Shown: positions 12,357 through 23,146 of the stretch, piece after piece
Numbering within the stretch: the first letter of the stretch is position 1
Layout of the letters: each line of letters opens with the position of its first letter
Source: Macrostomum hystrix
Taxonomy: Eukaryota; Platyhelminthes; Macrostomidae
Reading direction: 5' to 3'
Assembly (NCBI GenBank): GCA_950097015.1
Contig: CATNEN010000001.1
Span: forward strand, 23,564,501 to 23,628,500
DNA: 64,000 nucleotides
Made by a program: the position numbers and the translations under genes
The notes under the pieces: generated by a model
Database searches by the model: none
What the model was told of the DNA's origin: nothing
What the model saw: the letters and a program-made list of their open reading frames with translations, nothing else

Positions 12357-12712
12357 CAGTGCAATAATAATAATTGCAGGAGGGCTGCGGGCAGTGGCGC
12401 ACCATTTGGTGACACTAGACCCGCAGCCAGCGAGGAGGCAATTCTTCCCATTTCGCTGACTCCTGAGCACACACGCACACAGATACTGTACGCTCACACA
12501 GTTGTGTACATCTGTCCTGACTTTCGCATCGTCAGGCAGTGTACATTTAACAGTGCCTTGGAAGTTGGCCCACAAGGACGAAAATTGCACGACAAGCCCT
12601 TAAGCCTTCTCTCCGCGGCTGCGCCTTAAATAAATGTGGCCTCGCCGTGGAATCGGACTTAGGGACCTTGGTGCGAGAGGCAAACGCGATAACCGCTCTG
12701 CCACGGACCCCC
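12357..12712 (-). mobile_element. tRNA-derived SINE, family A (near full length)
   Basis: On the minus strand the element runs from 'ggtccgtggcagagcggtta' (A box, near 12710) through a B-box-like 'gtccgattcc' and the shared body to an (att)n tail at about 12357-12380. This is the most complete family A copy in the window, about 350 bp. Confidence 0.85.
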
Positions 12713-13469
12713 CTTTGAGCAGTGCAGCATTATAGCAGCGGATGAAGCTGTCTTCGGTCACTGTCGGTCACTGCCGCATTCATATACGGGCTCTGTAGCA
12801 TCCGAGGCAGTGAAGCTAGTTATCACAGTTGCTGCACTGACCCATACAAGACTGAGATAACCGGACATCCTGACACAGTTGCTGACGCACCAGGCGTGCA
12901 GATGGATAAGAAAGAGAGAATTTTTCGTTTATTTCATTTTCTCACCGATCCATGGCCCAAGATATTTCAAATTACTACTTAATAATGTCCATGTGCTGAC
13001 TAGTTCATTTCTAAAACAAATTTGTGTCAATTTTGGCCTTTCTATAAAACCAGGCAAGAAATAAGACGAGGAGTCATCGAGAATACTTTTTATGGAAGTG
13101 AAGTCATTAGTTTGCTTCGAAAAAACGATTTATATTTGTTACTTATTTGTGACGTACTGCGTTGCCTTTGGATACGCATGTAGTTATTCACTGATATTTC
13201 GCCTAAACTGACGATACTACTGTATGCAGATAATAAAAAGATAATGGCAAAAACTATTTTTGCAGAATCAATAGTCATTATGAAGGCTTATCAACAGTTT
13301 ACAAAACAGGTTCGTCTCTTTGTTCCAATTGGATACCGGTAAAATAATAAGGACGAATTTCATGCTCATAATGACTTCCAGGTAAACTTGATGGTTTTTT
13401 CATGCTTTTTCTTAAATTTTGGCGGCTTAAATTTTAGCCTCTGGTATTTCAAACTCTCATTCGAGGTAC
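12713..13469. other. Intergenic region between the two Cys-rich genes, no gene recognised
   Basis: No supported exon or tandem array. It is the probable 3' flank of Cys-rich copy 2 plus upstream sequence. Confidence 0.4.
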
Positions 13470-14691
13470 TCAACAATTCTCTCGTCTACAGGTTTTGGAT
13501 GAGGGACTGTAGGTACAGCCAGAAGCGCAGAGGTACCTCATGGCACAGTCGCCGCCGTTTCTCCCATAGGCATTGGCCACCTGGTCCAGAACTGAATCCG
13601 GGCCGCCTCCTTGGCAGCGCTCGCGGCAGTCGCTGCAATTTCATTGGCAAGTTGATTTACAGTGGAAAGACCTGGGGATATTTCAAATACCCGCTGCCTA
13701 CTTTACGACAGCTCCCAAACCGAATAACAGATTTTCGTAAGCTTCCACCATCTGAATAAACATTTTCCACCCTTTATGACGAACGAACTTTCAAAGCCGT
13801 CGGAGTTATCATCGTCGAGATATGCAGAGCTCTCTGCATAAACCCTTTATGGCGAATCCATAAAAATCCATGAAAAAATTAACTTTTTAATCAATCCAAA
13901 ATAGTTAACAATGATATTGGGAAATTTTGTAAGAAGAAAAAATATGTCTATATTTTAGGTTTTTGCCACCATATACCCCCGACGAGAACCATTGAATATC
14001 TCAAAAATGCCCATGTTTCGGGATTCTGAAAGCTGTTTCAACGGGCAGAGCGAAATATTTTAGCCCGTGTTTTGGATATTCATGGCCATTGGTTGAAAAT
14101 TTTGAGAGATGCGGAAAAAATGAAAAATGAGTGTATTTGAGGGTAATGAGGGTATTTGAGGGTAATGAGGGTATTTGAGGGTAATGAGGGTATTTGAGGG
14201 TAATGAGGGTATTTGAGGGTAATGAGGGTATTTGAGGGTAATGAGGGTATTTGAGGGTGATGAGGGTATTTGAGGGTAATGAGGGTATTTGAGGGTAATG
14301 AGGGTATTTGAGGGTAATACCTCTACTCTACTACTAGTAGAGTAGAGAGATGTAGAGATCTCGGTGCACTGAAGCTTTTACAGGAGAATGTTCAAGAATG
14401 GAATTCTACCAACCTGATTTTCTTAGCAATTCGCTTGTTGTAGTTGTAGGCTTGTTCGTAGTCACTGCCGCATTGATACACTGCATTAAAGTTGCCGATG
14501 CAGTGAAAATACTTGTCGCAGTTGCGGCAGTTTGCCTGCCTCATTTCGAAATACGCAAACATCAGTGCGCGTCCGGGACACGAGAAGGCCGCCCGGGTGC
14601 CGACGCAGTTGCTGATGCACCAGGGTTGCCAAGATTCAACCTGACAAACAGCTAGAAGCATGAGAAAAGCTGCTGCACAGACTGCCTTCAT
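13470..14691 (-). CDS. Secreted 14-cysteine protein, copy 2
   Basis: Two exons: 14691-14414 (signal peptide MKAVCAAAFLMLLAVC.., donor CAG|GTTGGT, phase 2) and 13632-13470 (acceptor 'gaaattgcag', ends CRRENC then TGA). The mature protein keeps all 14 cysteines of copy 1: WCISNC, SCPG, NCRNC, YFHC and VYQC from exon 1; DCRERC, GGDC, YLCASGC, TC and NC from exon 2. Residues between the cysteines differ substantially, so the copies are diverged paralogues, not recent duplicates. Exon 2 begins at the same 'gcgactg' motif after the same acceptor as copy 1. Expected product ~147 residues, extracellular, function unknown. Its 5' end has been re-duplicated in tandem upstream (14590-15300). Confidence 0.77.
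13680..13802 (-). repeat. Dispersed repeat, copy 2 (inverted relative to 5.69 kb)
   Basis: Reverse complement of the 5690-5835 repeat. It lies just upstream of the exon 2 acceptor in the intron of Cys-rich copy 2. Confidence 0.7.
14126..14320. repeat. 19-bp minisatellite in the intron of Cys-rich copy 2
   Basis: About ten near-identical copies of 'gagggtatttgagggtaat' lie between the two exons of copy 2. Confidence 0.92.
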
Positions 14692-15300
14692 TGCGACTGA
14701 GTGCTTAGCTCTAAGCTATAGTAGTTGTTTGTTAACTGCCTAGCTTTCCACCAAAATGCATGTGGGACTGCAGCGAATCAAAGGCTTTCATAGGACTTGG
14801 CTTTTAGTGAAGTCTCTGATAAGATAACGAAAAGGCCGCCCGGGTGCCGGTGCACCAGGCTTGCCAAGATTCAACTTGACAAACAGCTAGAAGCATGAGA
14901 AAAGCTGCTGCACAGACTGCCTTCATTGCGACTGAGTGCTTAGCTCTAAGCTATAGTAGTTGTTTGTTAACTGCCTAGCTTTCCACCAAAATGCATGTGG
15001 GACTGCAGCGAATCAAAGGCTTTCATAGGACTTGGCTTTTAGTGAAGTCTCTGATAAGATAACGAAAAGGCCGCCCGGGTGCCGGTGCACCAGGCTTGCC
15101 AAGATTCAACTTGACAAACAGCTAGAAGCATGAGAAAAGCTGCTGCACAGACTGCCTTCATTGCGACTGAGTGCTTAGCTCTAAGCTATAGTAATTGTTT
15201 GTTAACTGCCTAGCTTTCCACCAAAATGCATGTGGGACTGCAGCGAATCAAAGGCTTTCATAGGACTTGGCTTTTAGTGAAGTCTCTGATAAGATATATA
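14590..15300 (-). repeat. Three tandem 235-bp copies of the Cys-rich gene promoter and signal-peptide region
   Basis: Start codons lie at 14691, 14926 and 15161, exactly 235 bp apart. The first belongs to the intact exon of copy 2. The upstream two units repeat the 5' flank and about 32 codons (MKAVCAAAFLMLLAVCQVES...) with a 12-bp net internal deletion. They then run out of homology at 'ggccgcccgggtgcc' and reach a stop after about 41 codons. They are therefore promoter-plus-signal-peptide fragments without the Cys-rich body. Near identity between units points to recent origin. Confidence 0.88.
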
Positions 15301-15384
15301 TTAGATATGTACTCGTATCAATGCCACACACAATTTGAAAACATGTTTTGTACAGATAAACATCTAAAGTTCGGTGAATAATCA

Positions 15385-15580
15385 AAATAATATTTCTAGG
15401 AGGGCAATGTTACACTATTTTGTGACAGCGAGACCCGCAACCAGCGAGGAGGCAATTCTGCCCATTCCGCTGACTCCTGAGCACACACTCAAACAAATAC
15501 CTTTCGCAGGCACACACGCACACAGGTGTGAACATCTCCCCTGACTTTCTCATCGTCAAGCAGTCGCAAGTCACCCTAAA
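15385..15580 (-). mobile_element. Truncated SINE, family A
   Basis: The body and tail of family A are recognisable ('gagacccgcaaccagcgaggagg', 'cccctgactttctcatcgtcaagcag'), but the tRNA-like head is missing beyond about 15580. Confidence 0.7.
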
Positions 15581-15757
15581 GACGAAGTATACCAACATAA
15601 TTGCTGGACTCCTTCACGAGTTCTCGCTAAGTACGTAAATTACTGCGCTTACCTGTGGCAAAACGTTCTTCGCATTACTGAGTGAAATCTGCGTTACGTT
15701 TCGCTACGATACATGAAACTATAGCTTGTAGTCACACTGAGAAGTGCCAAAAGGAAG

Positions 15758-15763
15758 TTTATT
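15758..15763 (-). terminator. Polyadenylation signal, minus-strand ankyrin-cGLR gene
   Basis: TTTATT on the plus strand (AATAAA on the minus strand), about 300 bases beyond the stop at 16062. Confidence 0.4.
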
Positions 15764-16061
15764 GAAGGAAATTATTGGCATACAGCTGTGCCTGCGTGCT
15801 CTTTAAGAAAAGAGAAAAATTTTAGCATTTCTACAATTAGGCATATCTATCTATGAAAAGCATTTTTGCCAGGTAAAAAAATCTCGTAGCTTGAATAAAT
15901 TTCGAAATGTAAGTCAGACTAACAGGAATCAAACAGAATAAAGGAAAAGTCAAATATCAAGTTATGTTCGGTAAATAAATGTCCCACCAGCTTTCTGACC
16001 GAACTTCGGTGCAATTAGGCAGCTAAGAGTTCATATGCTCACACTCAGCTAACCAATCATA

Positions 16062-19000
16062 TTACGAATCGGATTTTGAGTACAGGGAATAGATTAAGAG
16101 CTCCAGCTCGTCTGCATCGTCGCGCTGAGATACGTCCCGAAGCCAGCACGCGGCCGAGGTGTCATCCGGTGTCAGCTCGAGTCGAAGGCATTGCAGCAGG
16201 GCATCAAAGTTTACGTAAAAGAAATTCTCAAAATTTGTCATTTTTAGCGGAAAGCAGTTTACCAATGACTCTTTTTCAACGAAGTTGAATTTGATTTCTT
16301 CCTCGAACTTGAAGCAGAATTTCCAAGCCGAGTCATGTGTTTTAAGTTGCAGCTCAACAAACTCCAATGTCGCACCTGCTGTGAGTCGATCGATGCCTCT
16401 ACTCACTTCATGCTCGCGGCATTTCAATAGTACATCGACTGCTGCCTCCCGATCCCCGAACTTCAAGCACGCCAGCGCCCGAAGACATTCTCGGGCTGAG
16501 CGGGCGCAGTCTGGCAGTTTGTCAATCAGCTGTCCAAGTGACGCCTGTGACTCACAGGTGCAGTCTGGCTTAGAAAGGGACAAAAGCGACGCACTAACTG
16601 TATTGTAGACACGGTGATAGGATACTTCACTTGACTTCTGATCTTCATTCCACAGAAGAACTGGAAGAATGAGGAAAGGGTGAAAGTAAAATCTGCCGGA
16701 ACTGGCAATGGGCCTTAGACTCTCCTTGAACCTCATGACAAGTTGAGGCAGTTCGTAAATTACGTCTCGAAGTACTTCAACGATCTTCTCAGAGTCGCTC
16801 CGATCTGCTCCTTTCAGATAAAGCCCAGCATCGATCAGGAAGAAGTGCTCCATGATTCGACCATCGACGTTGTCAGCGCCGCAGCTGCCCTCCACACAGT
16901 CCAGCAGCATCTGCAGCGATTGGCGGACGAGACTCATCAGATTCTCCGGACGCCAGTGTTCAGCCGGTGTCTCCTCGAGCATGCGAAATGTCACTGTCTT
17001 TGCGTGATACGCCTTCAGACCTTGAACTCGTCGACCAATCACCTTCTTCACAAGGAACTTGAGCGTGACGAACAGCTGGCCCTGCAGGGTGCTGAGGCTC
17101 CGCAGCAGACGCCTCTCCAGGAAGGTGGTGCTCACCCGGAGCTGCTTGCCGGTCTGTCCCGGAGGAGCTGCGTGAACCACGTGGCAGAGCGAGGCTTCCA
17201 CCTCACGACTGAGCGACTGCAGCACCGACTGAGGAATGTGTGACTGGGCCACTCGCTGAGGCTGCAGCGGCCCGATAGGAGGGTAGCAGCAGAGACGGCA
17301 TGCGCTCACGCGGTCGACGGCTGGTCTCAGCGCAGAGCCGTTCTCGGGCCTGGCGGGATTGGAAGCTGAAATAGGTTGAGTAAGCAAAATTTGGCTTTTT
17401 TCGGTGATTTTTTGGATTCACACCCACTAATACTTGTATAATAGTCTTCTTACCGAAGCCCTCGATAGTAATATGTCCGTTGCTGTAGTCTGTTGGTGCC
17501 GTCTTGGTTTTAAGGCACTTGCAAAAGCCTATTATGTGATATAGTCTACCTGGCATCAGCTGCACAACGTCAATGTCCGACTCAATGTCTGTTCTGCCAT
17601 CCAGTCGGGACAGGCTATTGCCCCAGCCCTCCGAGTAGCTGCCAACAACAAACACCTCATCGTCATTCTGTCGATCTCGCATTATCTTCTCAAGAGCGTC
17701 AGCCACAGCGCTCTGCAGCTCTGCTCTAGAGCTGACGAAGCCAGCTTGTGTCAGGGCAAAATGCAACTGCAGGCTCAGCTTTGTTTCATCCCGTGATGAG
17801 CTAAAATTGTGTTGGAGTGAGTCTTTTCTGTTAGATAGTAACATAAGACGTTACATAGAAATGTCTAAATCTAAATTTGTCTTGAATTGCTACAAACCTC
17901 AGCCCTAATCCGACATATTCAGCAGTTGCGTCCGATCGCTCATTTGCTGCCCTGCTCTGGACTGAGCTTCTCGCCACTTCAGTTGACTTTTGAGAATGGC
18001 TTTCACATTGAGCTGATGCTGCATTTTCGTCGGTATGAAACATTTCCTGAAATTTCTCTAGCGACTTCACAATATTTTGGTGCCCATGATGCAGGGCCAT
18101 GTCAAGCGGTGTTTTTCCGTCCGATCTCCGAGCTCCGGCATCGGCTCTGGCCTCAAGAAGCAGCTGCACCACCCTGAGGTGTCCGAACTGAGCTGCTGCA
18201 TGAAGAGCAGTTTTGCCTGTCTTTATCCGCTGGTCGATAATCGCGTAGGCTCTGATTAGGGACTGAACAATGTCGTGGTGACCAGCCTGTGAGGCACTTA
18301 AAAGCGGTGAATATCCCCCTCTTTCCCGCAGGTTCGCATCAGCCTGAGCAGCCAGCAGTGAAGAAACAACTCTTCCGTGACCCCAGTGCGAGGCCAGGTG
18401 AAGCGCTGAGTCGCCTGTGTCTCTTTGTGCGTCCACGTTAGCGACTGCTTCGATGAGTGAGTCAACAATCAGCGGGTGATTTTCTTGTGAAGCAATGTGC
18501 AGAGGCGTAAGAAAGTACTTCCATTCAAGGTTGACGTCGGCTTGCGCTTTTATCAGAGACTTCACTGCTAGTTCATGGCCACCTTGTGATGCCATATATA
18601 TTGGTGTGAAGCCGTGAATGTCTTGTTTATCAACCATGGCCCCAGCCTTCAGAAGTAAATTTACCACTTGACAATGTCCATTCTGAGAGGCTATGTACAA
18701 TGGGGACTGACCACTTGATACTTGTCTATTAACATCAGCTTGTGCATGAACAAGTACATCTACAGCTTCTTTGTAGCCCTCTTGGGATGCAATGTAGATT
18801 GGAGCTGCATCCTCTTTCGCCCCAACATTGGTGTCCGCTAGAGCACAAACCAGCAACTTGAGTACTTCAGCGTGGTTTTCTTGTGATGCGAGATACACTG
18901 CGGTAGCACCGTGAGGGTCCTGAGCATTCACATCCGCATTTGATTCGATCAGCACTTTTAGAATGTCGCATCGGCCCGATTTTGCAGCCAGTTGAATGGC

Positions 19001-19948
19001 GAATTGGCCTCGATCATTCTTCAATTCTGAATTGACGCGACCTTGAATTAGGGCGGTAGTCAGCCGATAGGAACTTCGGTTAGACGCAATGTGCAGTGGC
19101 GTTTCGCCCGATAATCCTGCACGATTCAAGTCCGCCTGCGACTGGATAAGCAAGTCTGCCACGGAACAGTCATCATTTTGAGAAGCAACTATCAGCGCAG
19201 TAAGACCTTGCTCAGTTTGCATGTCCAAATCAGCCATTGCTTTTAGCAACAATTTGATGACATCTCGATGCCTGTTCTCCGCAGCCGCATGCAGAGGTGA
19301 TTTGGACTCAACAGTTGTGAGATTAACATCGGCTTGAGCACAAATGAGCAGCTTCACCAGACTGTCATGGCCTTTCTGGGCCGCAGTATAAAGGCAGAAT
19401 CTGCCATCTGCAGTCCTTAGGCTAACGTTAGCTTGAGCCAGCATCAGCATCTTTGCTATGTGATAGTGCCCTGCCTGGCATGCGATGTAGAGTGGAGTCC
19501 TACCGTCTACGCTTTGAAGATCGACATCAGCTTGGGCCCGAATTAGCATTTCCACCAGCTTTGTGTAGCCCTCCTGCACGGCTATGCTTAGAGGGGTCCA
19601 GCCATCTGCCTCGCGCAAGTTCACATCGGCGTTCGCCTTTAAAAGCTGCCAAACAACTCTACGATTATCCGCCTGAGCCGCAGCATACAGAGGTGACTCA
19701 CCAGTGCTTGTTTGAAGGTTTACATCGGCGCCAGAATCGATAAGTGTCTCAATACACTCTCTGGAGCCGTTCTGACACGCAAAGTACAGCGGTGTGCACC
19801 CATTTGCTTCCTGAAGATTCACGTCAGCCTGGGCCTTAACTAGTAAGCGAATCTCGTCACGTAAGCCATCCTGCGCCGCGATGTGTAGTGGGGCCGCGCC
19901 CTGAAACTGCTGCAGATCCGTTTCTGCTTGAGCTCTGATCTCATGAGC
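16062..19948 (-). CDS. Ankyrin-repeat / Mab-21 (cGAS-like) nucleotidyltransferase fusion protein
   Basis: Three exons join in phase: 19948-17898 (5' end open), 17827-17454 and 17365-16062. Donors are GAG|GTTTGT and CG|GTAAGA; acceptors are 'atctaacag' and 'ctatttcag'. Exon 1 encodes about 17 ankyrin repeats (G.TPLYIA.Q.GH..V...L..A.ADVN). Exon 2 has the nucleotidyltransferase signature: VGSYSEGWGNSL followed about 16 residues later by ESDIDVVQL, matching the GSxxEG...SDIDV pattern of Mab-21/cGAS-like receptors. Exon 3 carries the helical Mab-21 half: HAKTVTFRMLEETPAEHW, NLMSLVRQSL.., MEHFFLIDAGLYLKG. Family knowledge: animal cGLRs sense nucleic acid and make cyclic dinucleotides, but many Mab-21 proteins are inactive. 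The third catalytic acidic residue could not be placed. No in-frame ATG precedes the ankyrin array; the frame starts at a stop inside the palindrome at 19942-19953, so an upstream exon or the true 5' end is missing. Confidence 0.8.
16748..17355 (-). repeat. Arm 1 of a nearly identical inverted tract (pair with 21715-22315)
   Basis: From 'tcccgccaggcccgagaacg' to 'cttcgagacgtaat' the last exons of the two cGLR genes match base for base as far as I can compare, silent positions included. Sequence outside (intron, ankyrin exons, C-terminal third) is clearly diverged. Confidence 0.85.
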
Positions 19949-19953
19949 TCATG
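19942..19953. other. 12-bp perfect palindrome at the junction of two divergent ankyrin frames
   Basis: CATGAGCTCATG. The two ankyrin frames open in opposite directions from its exact centre (19947|19948). In each direction the in-frame stop just upstream is the TGA supplied by the palindrome. Confidence 0.9.
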
Positions 19954-22900
19954 CGGAGGTTGCTGAACTGCTGCTCAGGAGTGGCGCCAACGCCGACCTG
20001 CCACGCTGGGACTCCGGCGATACACCGTTACACATGGCGTCTGACAAGGGTCACATGGCGGTGGTGGACAAACTGGTTTCAGCTGGATCTGATGTCAATC
20101 TTGAGCAGGAGGCCGGCTGCACACCGATATACATGGCCGCCCAGAATGGCCACAGGCAAGTTGTTGATCGGCTGATCAATACAGGAGCCGATATCGACTG
20201 GCGATGTCGCACAAACGGAAACTCGGCTCTGCATGCAGCCACTCAAAATGGCCATATTCGCATTGTCTGCAGCCTGGTTAGAGCGGCTGTTAATGTGAAT
20301 CTCGCAAATCACAAGGGCGAGACAGCGTTACACTTTGCTGCTCAGAATGGCCAATTAAGGATCGTGAAGACACTTCTCAAAGCCGGAGCCGACGCCGGCG
20401 CTCGGGCAAGCAACGGCTGCTCGCCGATTCACACAGCAGCCCAAAATGGAAATCTGTCGGTAGTGAAAGCTCTGATTGCAGCCCAAGCCGATCTCAATGC
20501 CGTAGAGTTAGAGGGCGCCTCACCACTGTATATAGCAGCTCAGAACGGTCACCAAAAAGTGATTAAGACACTCGTCGAGGCACAAGCGATCGTCGATCAC
20601 CGACGACAAGATGGAGTCTCAACACTTTACATTGCCGCTCAGGAGGGACACCATGAGGTAGTGAGGCTCCTGGTGCGCCATGGAGCTGCCAGATTGAACA
20701 CGCGAACTGGAGCAGGCGAAATTCCGCTGCATATCGCCTCTCAGAGGGGTGATCACGTGACAATAAGCGAGCTTCTGTGGGCAGCCAAAGGCAGCAAGGT
20801 TGATTTGCTGCAAAAAGACGGCTGCTCCTCGCTCTACCTAGCGGCACAGTTCGGCCACCGAAAAGTTGTCGAAGTTCTCTTGAAAACATCAGCGGATGTG
20901 AACTTAGGAAGAATGACAACGGGACAAGGACCCCTTCACGTAGCTGCAGTAAATAATTGTTCGGAAGTTGCGAAAGTGCTTGTCCGCGGATTCGCCGATG
21001 TTTCTGCAAGAGACCGAGGTGGACGGACTCCACTGGACTTGGCAAGACAATTAAAGCACAGGAGTCTCATTGAGGTGCTTGAAAGTGCAGCCGGAGTGAC
21101 TTCAACCCGTAATGAACAGTTTTCTGGGCTTTCTGACTCAAGCAGCACAGTGGCATCTAATTTAAGTGCTTCTGGATCAGGGTGAGAACTTAGAATCATG
21201 TTCCAAGTGTTAGGTTCTAAGTTACACACGAAATGGTTATTTTACAAACCTCCTCTTCATCAATATCTATACTTTCAGCTACTCTGAAATCAGCAGACAA
21301 CTACACGAAGCTCTTGAATTAGCGGGGTTTGTGCAGTTCCAAGCAGCGCTTCAGAGTTCATGCGCAGATGCTCTGCAGCGCATTTTAAGGCAAAGACTCA
21401 GAAGTGAGGAAGTCTTCATCGTTGGCAGCTATTCAGAAGGCTGGGGAAACAGCCTGATCCACCTGGACGGTAGAACTGATCCGGAGTCCGACATTGATGT
21501 AATGCAGCTAATACAGGGAAGGATTTACCACCTCAAGGGAGTCTGCCAGTGCAGCGAACCAGACCAAGAGCTAGTAGTGGAGTACTCAAATGGACACATA
21601 ATCTGCAGTGGATACGGTAAGCCAACTTATTTGAATATTAAAAACTATTTAGGAATGTCTCAAAAACTCTGAGCTACAACTGCAAGCGACTTCTTAAACT
21701 GCAGCGTCGAGTCCCGCCAGGCCCGAGAACGGCTCTGCGCTGAGACCAGCCGTCGACCGCGTGAGCGCATGCCGTCTCTGCTGCTACCCTCCTATCGGGC
21801 CGCTGCAGCCTCAGCGAGTGGCCCAGTCACACATTCCTCAGTCGGTGCTGCAGTCGCTCAGTCGTGAGGTGGAAGCCTCGCTCTGCCACGTGGTTCACGC
21901 AGCTCCTCCGGGACAGACCGGCAAGCAGCTCCGGGTGAGCACCACCTTCCTGGAGAGGCGTCTGCTGCGGAGCCTCAGCACCCTGCAGGGCCAGCTGTTC
22001 GTCACGCTCAAGTTCCTTGTGAAGAAGGTGATTGGTCGACGAGTTCAAGGTCTGAAGGCGTATCACGCAAAGACAGTGACATTTCGCATGCTCGAGGAGA
22101 CACCGGCTGAACACTGGCGTCCGGAGAATCTGATGAGTCTCGTCCGCCAATCGCTGCAGATGTTGCTGGACTGTGTGGAGGGCAGCTGCGGCGCTGACAA
22201 CGTCGATGGTCGAATCATGGAGCACTTCTTCCTGATCGATGCTGGGCTTTATCTGAAAGGAGCAGATCGGAGCGACTCTGAGAAGATCGTTGAAGTACTT
22301 CGAGACGTAATGTACGAGCTGCCTCAACTTCTCATTAGGTTCAAGGAGAGTCTTCAGAAAATCGATAATGGCAGTGCATTCCACTTTCATCCATTTCTGA
22401 TTCTTCCAGAAATTGATCCTATGTTTTCTGCAGGGCTTCGCTACACAGACTATTACAATATCTATGACATTGTGAGGGACTCTTTTTACCATATGTCTGA
22501 GTCAAGCAGCGCGGGGTCTCTAGGCTCCGTGTTACAAGTGATCGAACAGCTTCCAGACTGTGCCAATTTAGCGCGAGTTTGTCTCATTGCAATGGCTTAT
22601 CTGAAGTTTGGCAATCGTGAGGCGGCAATCAAGGTGCTTTCCGATAGCCCGCGGCACACGGTGCGAAGAGGTGTTAAGAGATTCACTGGAGGAAACAATG
22701 AAAATTCTGCCGAATCCGCTGTGTTTTCCCAGCTACTTGACAGCGACCTCGCCTGGCGGTTCAGCTTGATGTACCTCAGAAGGCCGGACCTCTCGCACAC
22801 CGTACCAAAGCACCTGGCCGAGTGGTTTCCGCTGCGAATGGAGAACTACGATGCCTTCTATTACGTGAATTTCGATGCACTTCGTATCTGTCTGGCTTGC

Positions 22901-23146
22901 GAGCTCCTCCCGCATCCGGAAGAAGTTCTCAAGCCCTGGCTTGTCGAGCTCCTGCAGCGTGACGATGCAGATGTTCTGGAGCTGCTGACAGCTCTGCACT
23001 ATTGCCGGGATGCAAGTCTGACGAAGACAATCATTGAGAAGTTTCGACAGGGCATTCTTGACAGCGAGTTAGCAAGCAGCGAGCTGCAAAGAGTCATAGA
23101 GCGACAGCTGACGGGCTTGAACGAGGCTGGCAACTCGACTGAATGA
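19947..23146 (+). CDS. Ankyrin-repeat / Mab-21 (cGAS-like) nucleotidyltransferase fusion protein, divergent paralogue
   Basis: Exons 19947-21181 (5' open), 21279-21616 and 21705-23146 (TGA) join in phase. Donors are AGG|GTGAGA and ACG|GTAAGC; acceptors are 'tatactttcag' and 'cttaaactgcag'. Exon 1 has about 11 ankyrin repeats ending ESAAGVTSTRNEQ, then a Ser-rich linker. Exon 2 carries VGSYSEGWGNSL and ESDIDVMQLI, the GSxxEG...SDIDV nucleotidyltransferase signature. Exon 3 gives the Mab-21 helical region with MEHFFLIDAGLYLKG, and a diverged C-terminus ending EAGNSTE. The architecture equals the minus-strand neighbour but with fewer ankyrin repeats. The first in-frame ATG (20034) falls inside an ankyrin repeat, while AEVAELLLRSGAN and GDTPLH upstream are clearly coding, so the true start is upstream or lost. 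Enzymatic activity is plausible, as the GS and DxD motifs are present, but unproven. Confidence 0.8.
21715..22315 (+). repeat. Arm 2 of the nearly identical inverted tract
   Basis: Counterpart of 16748-17355 in the plus-strand cGLR gene. Divergence resumes after 'cgagacgtaatgtacgagctgcctcaactt'. Confidence 0.85.

Noticed and set aside
16743-17243. 166-codon plus-strand frame antisense to the cGLR last exon
   Set aside because: It recurs antisense in the other copy, but this follows from nucleotide identity of the tract; the sense strand has the domain motifs.
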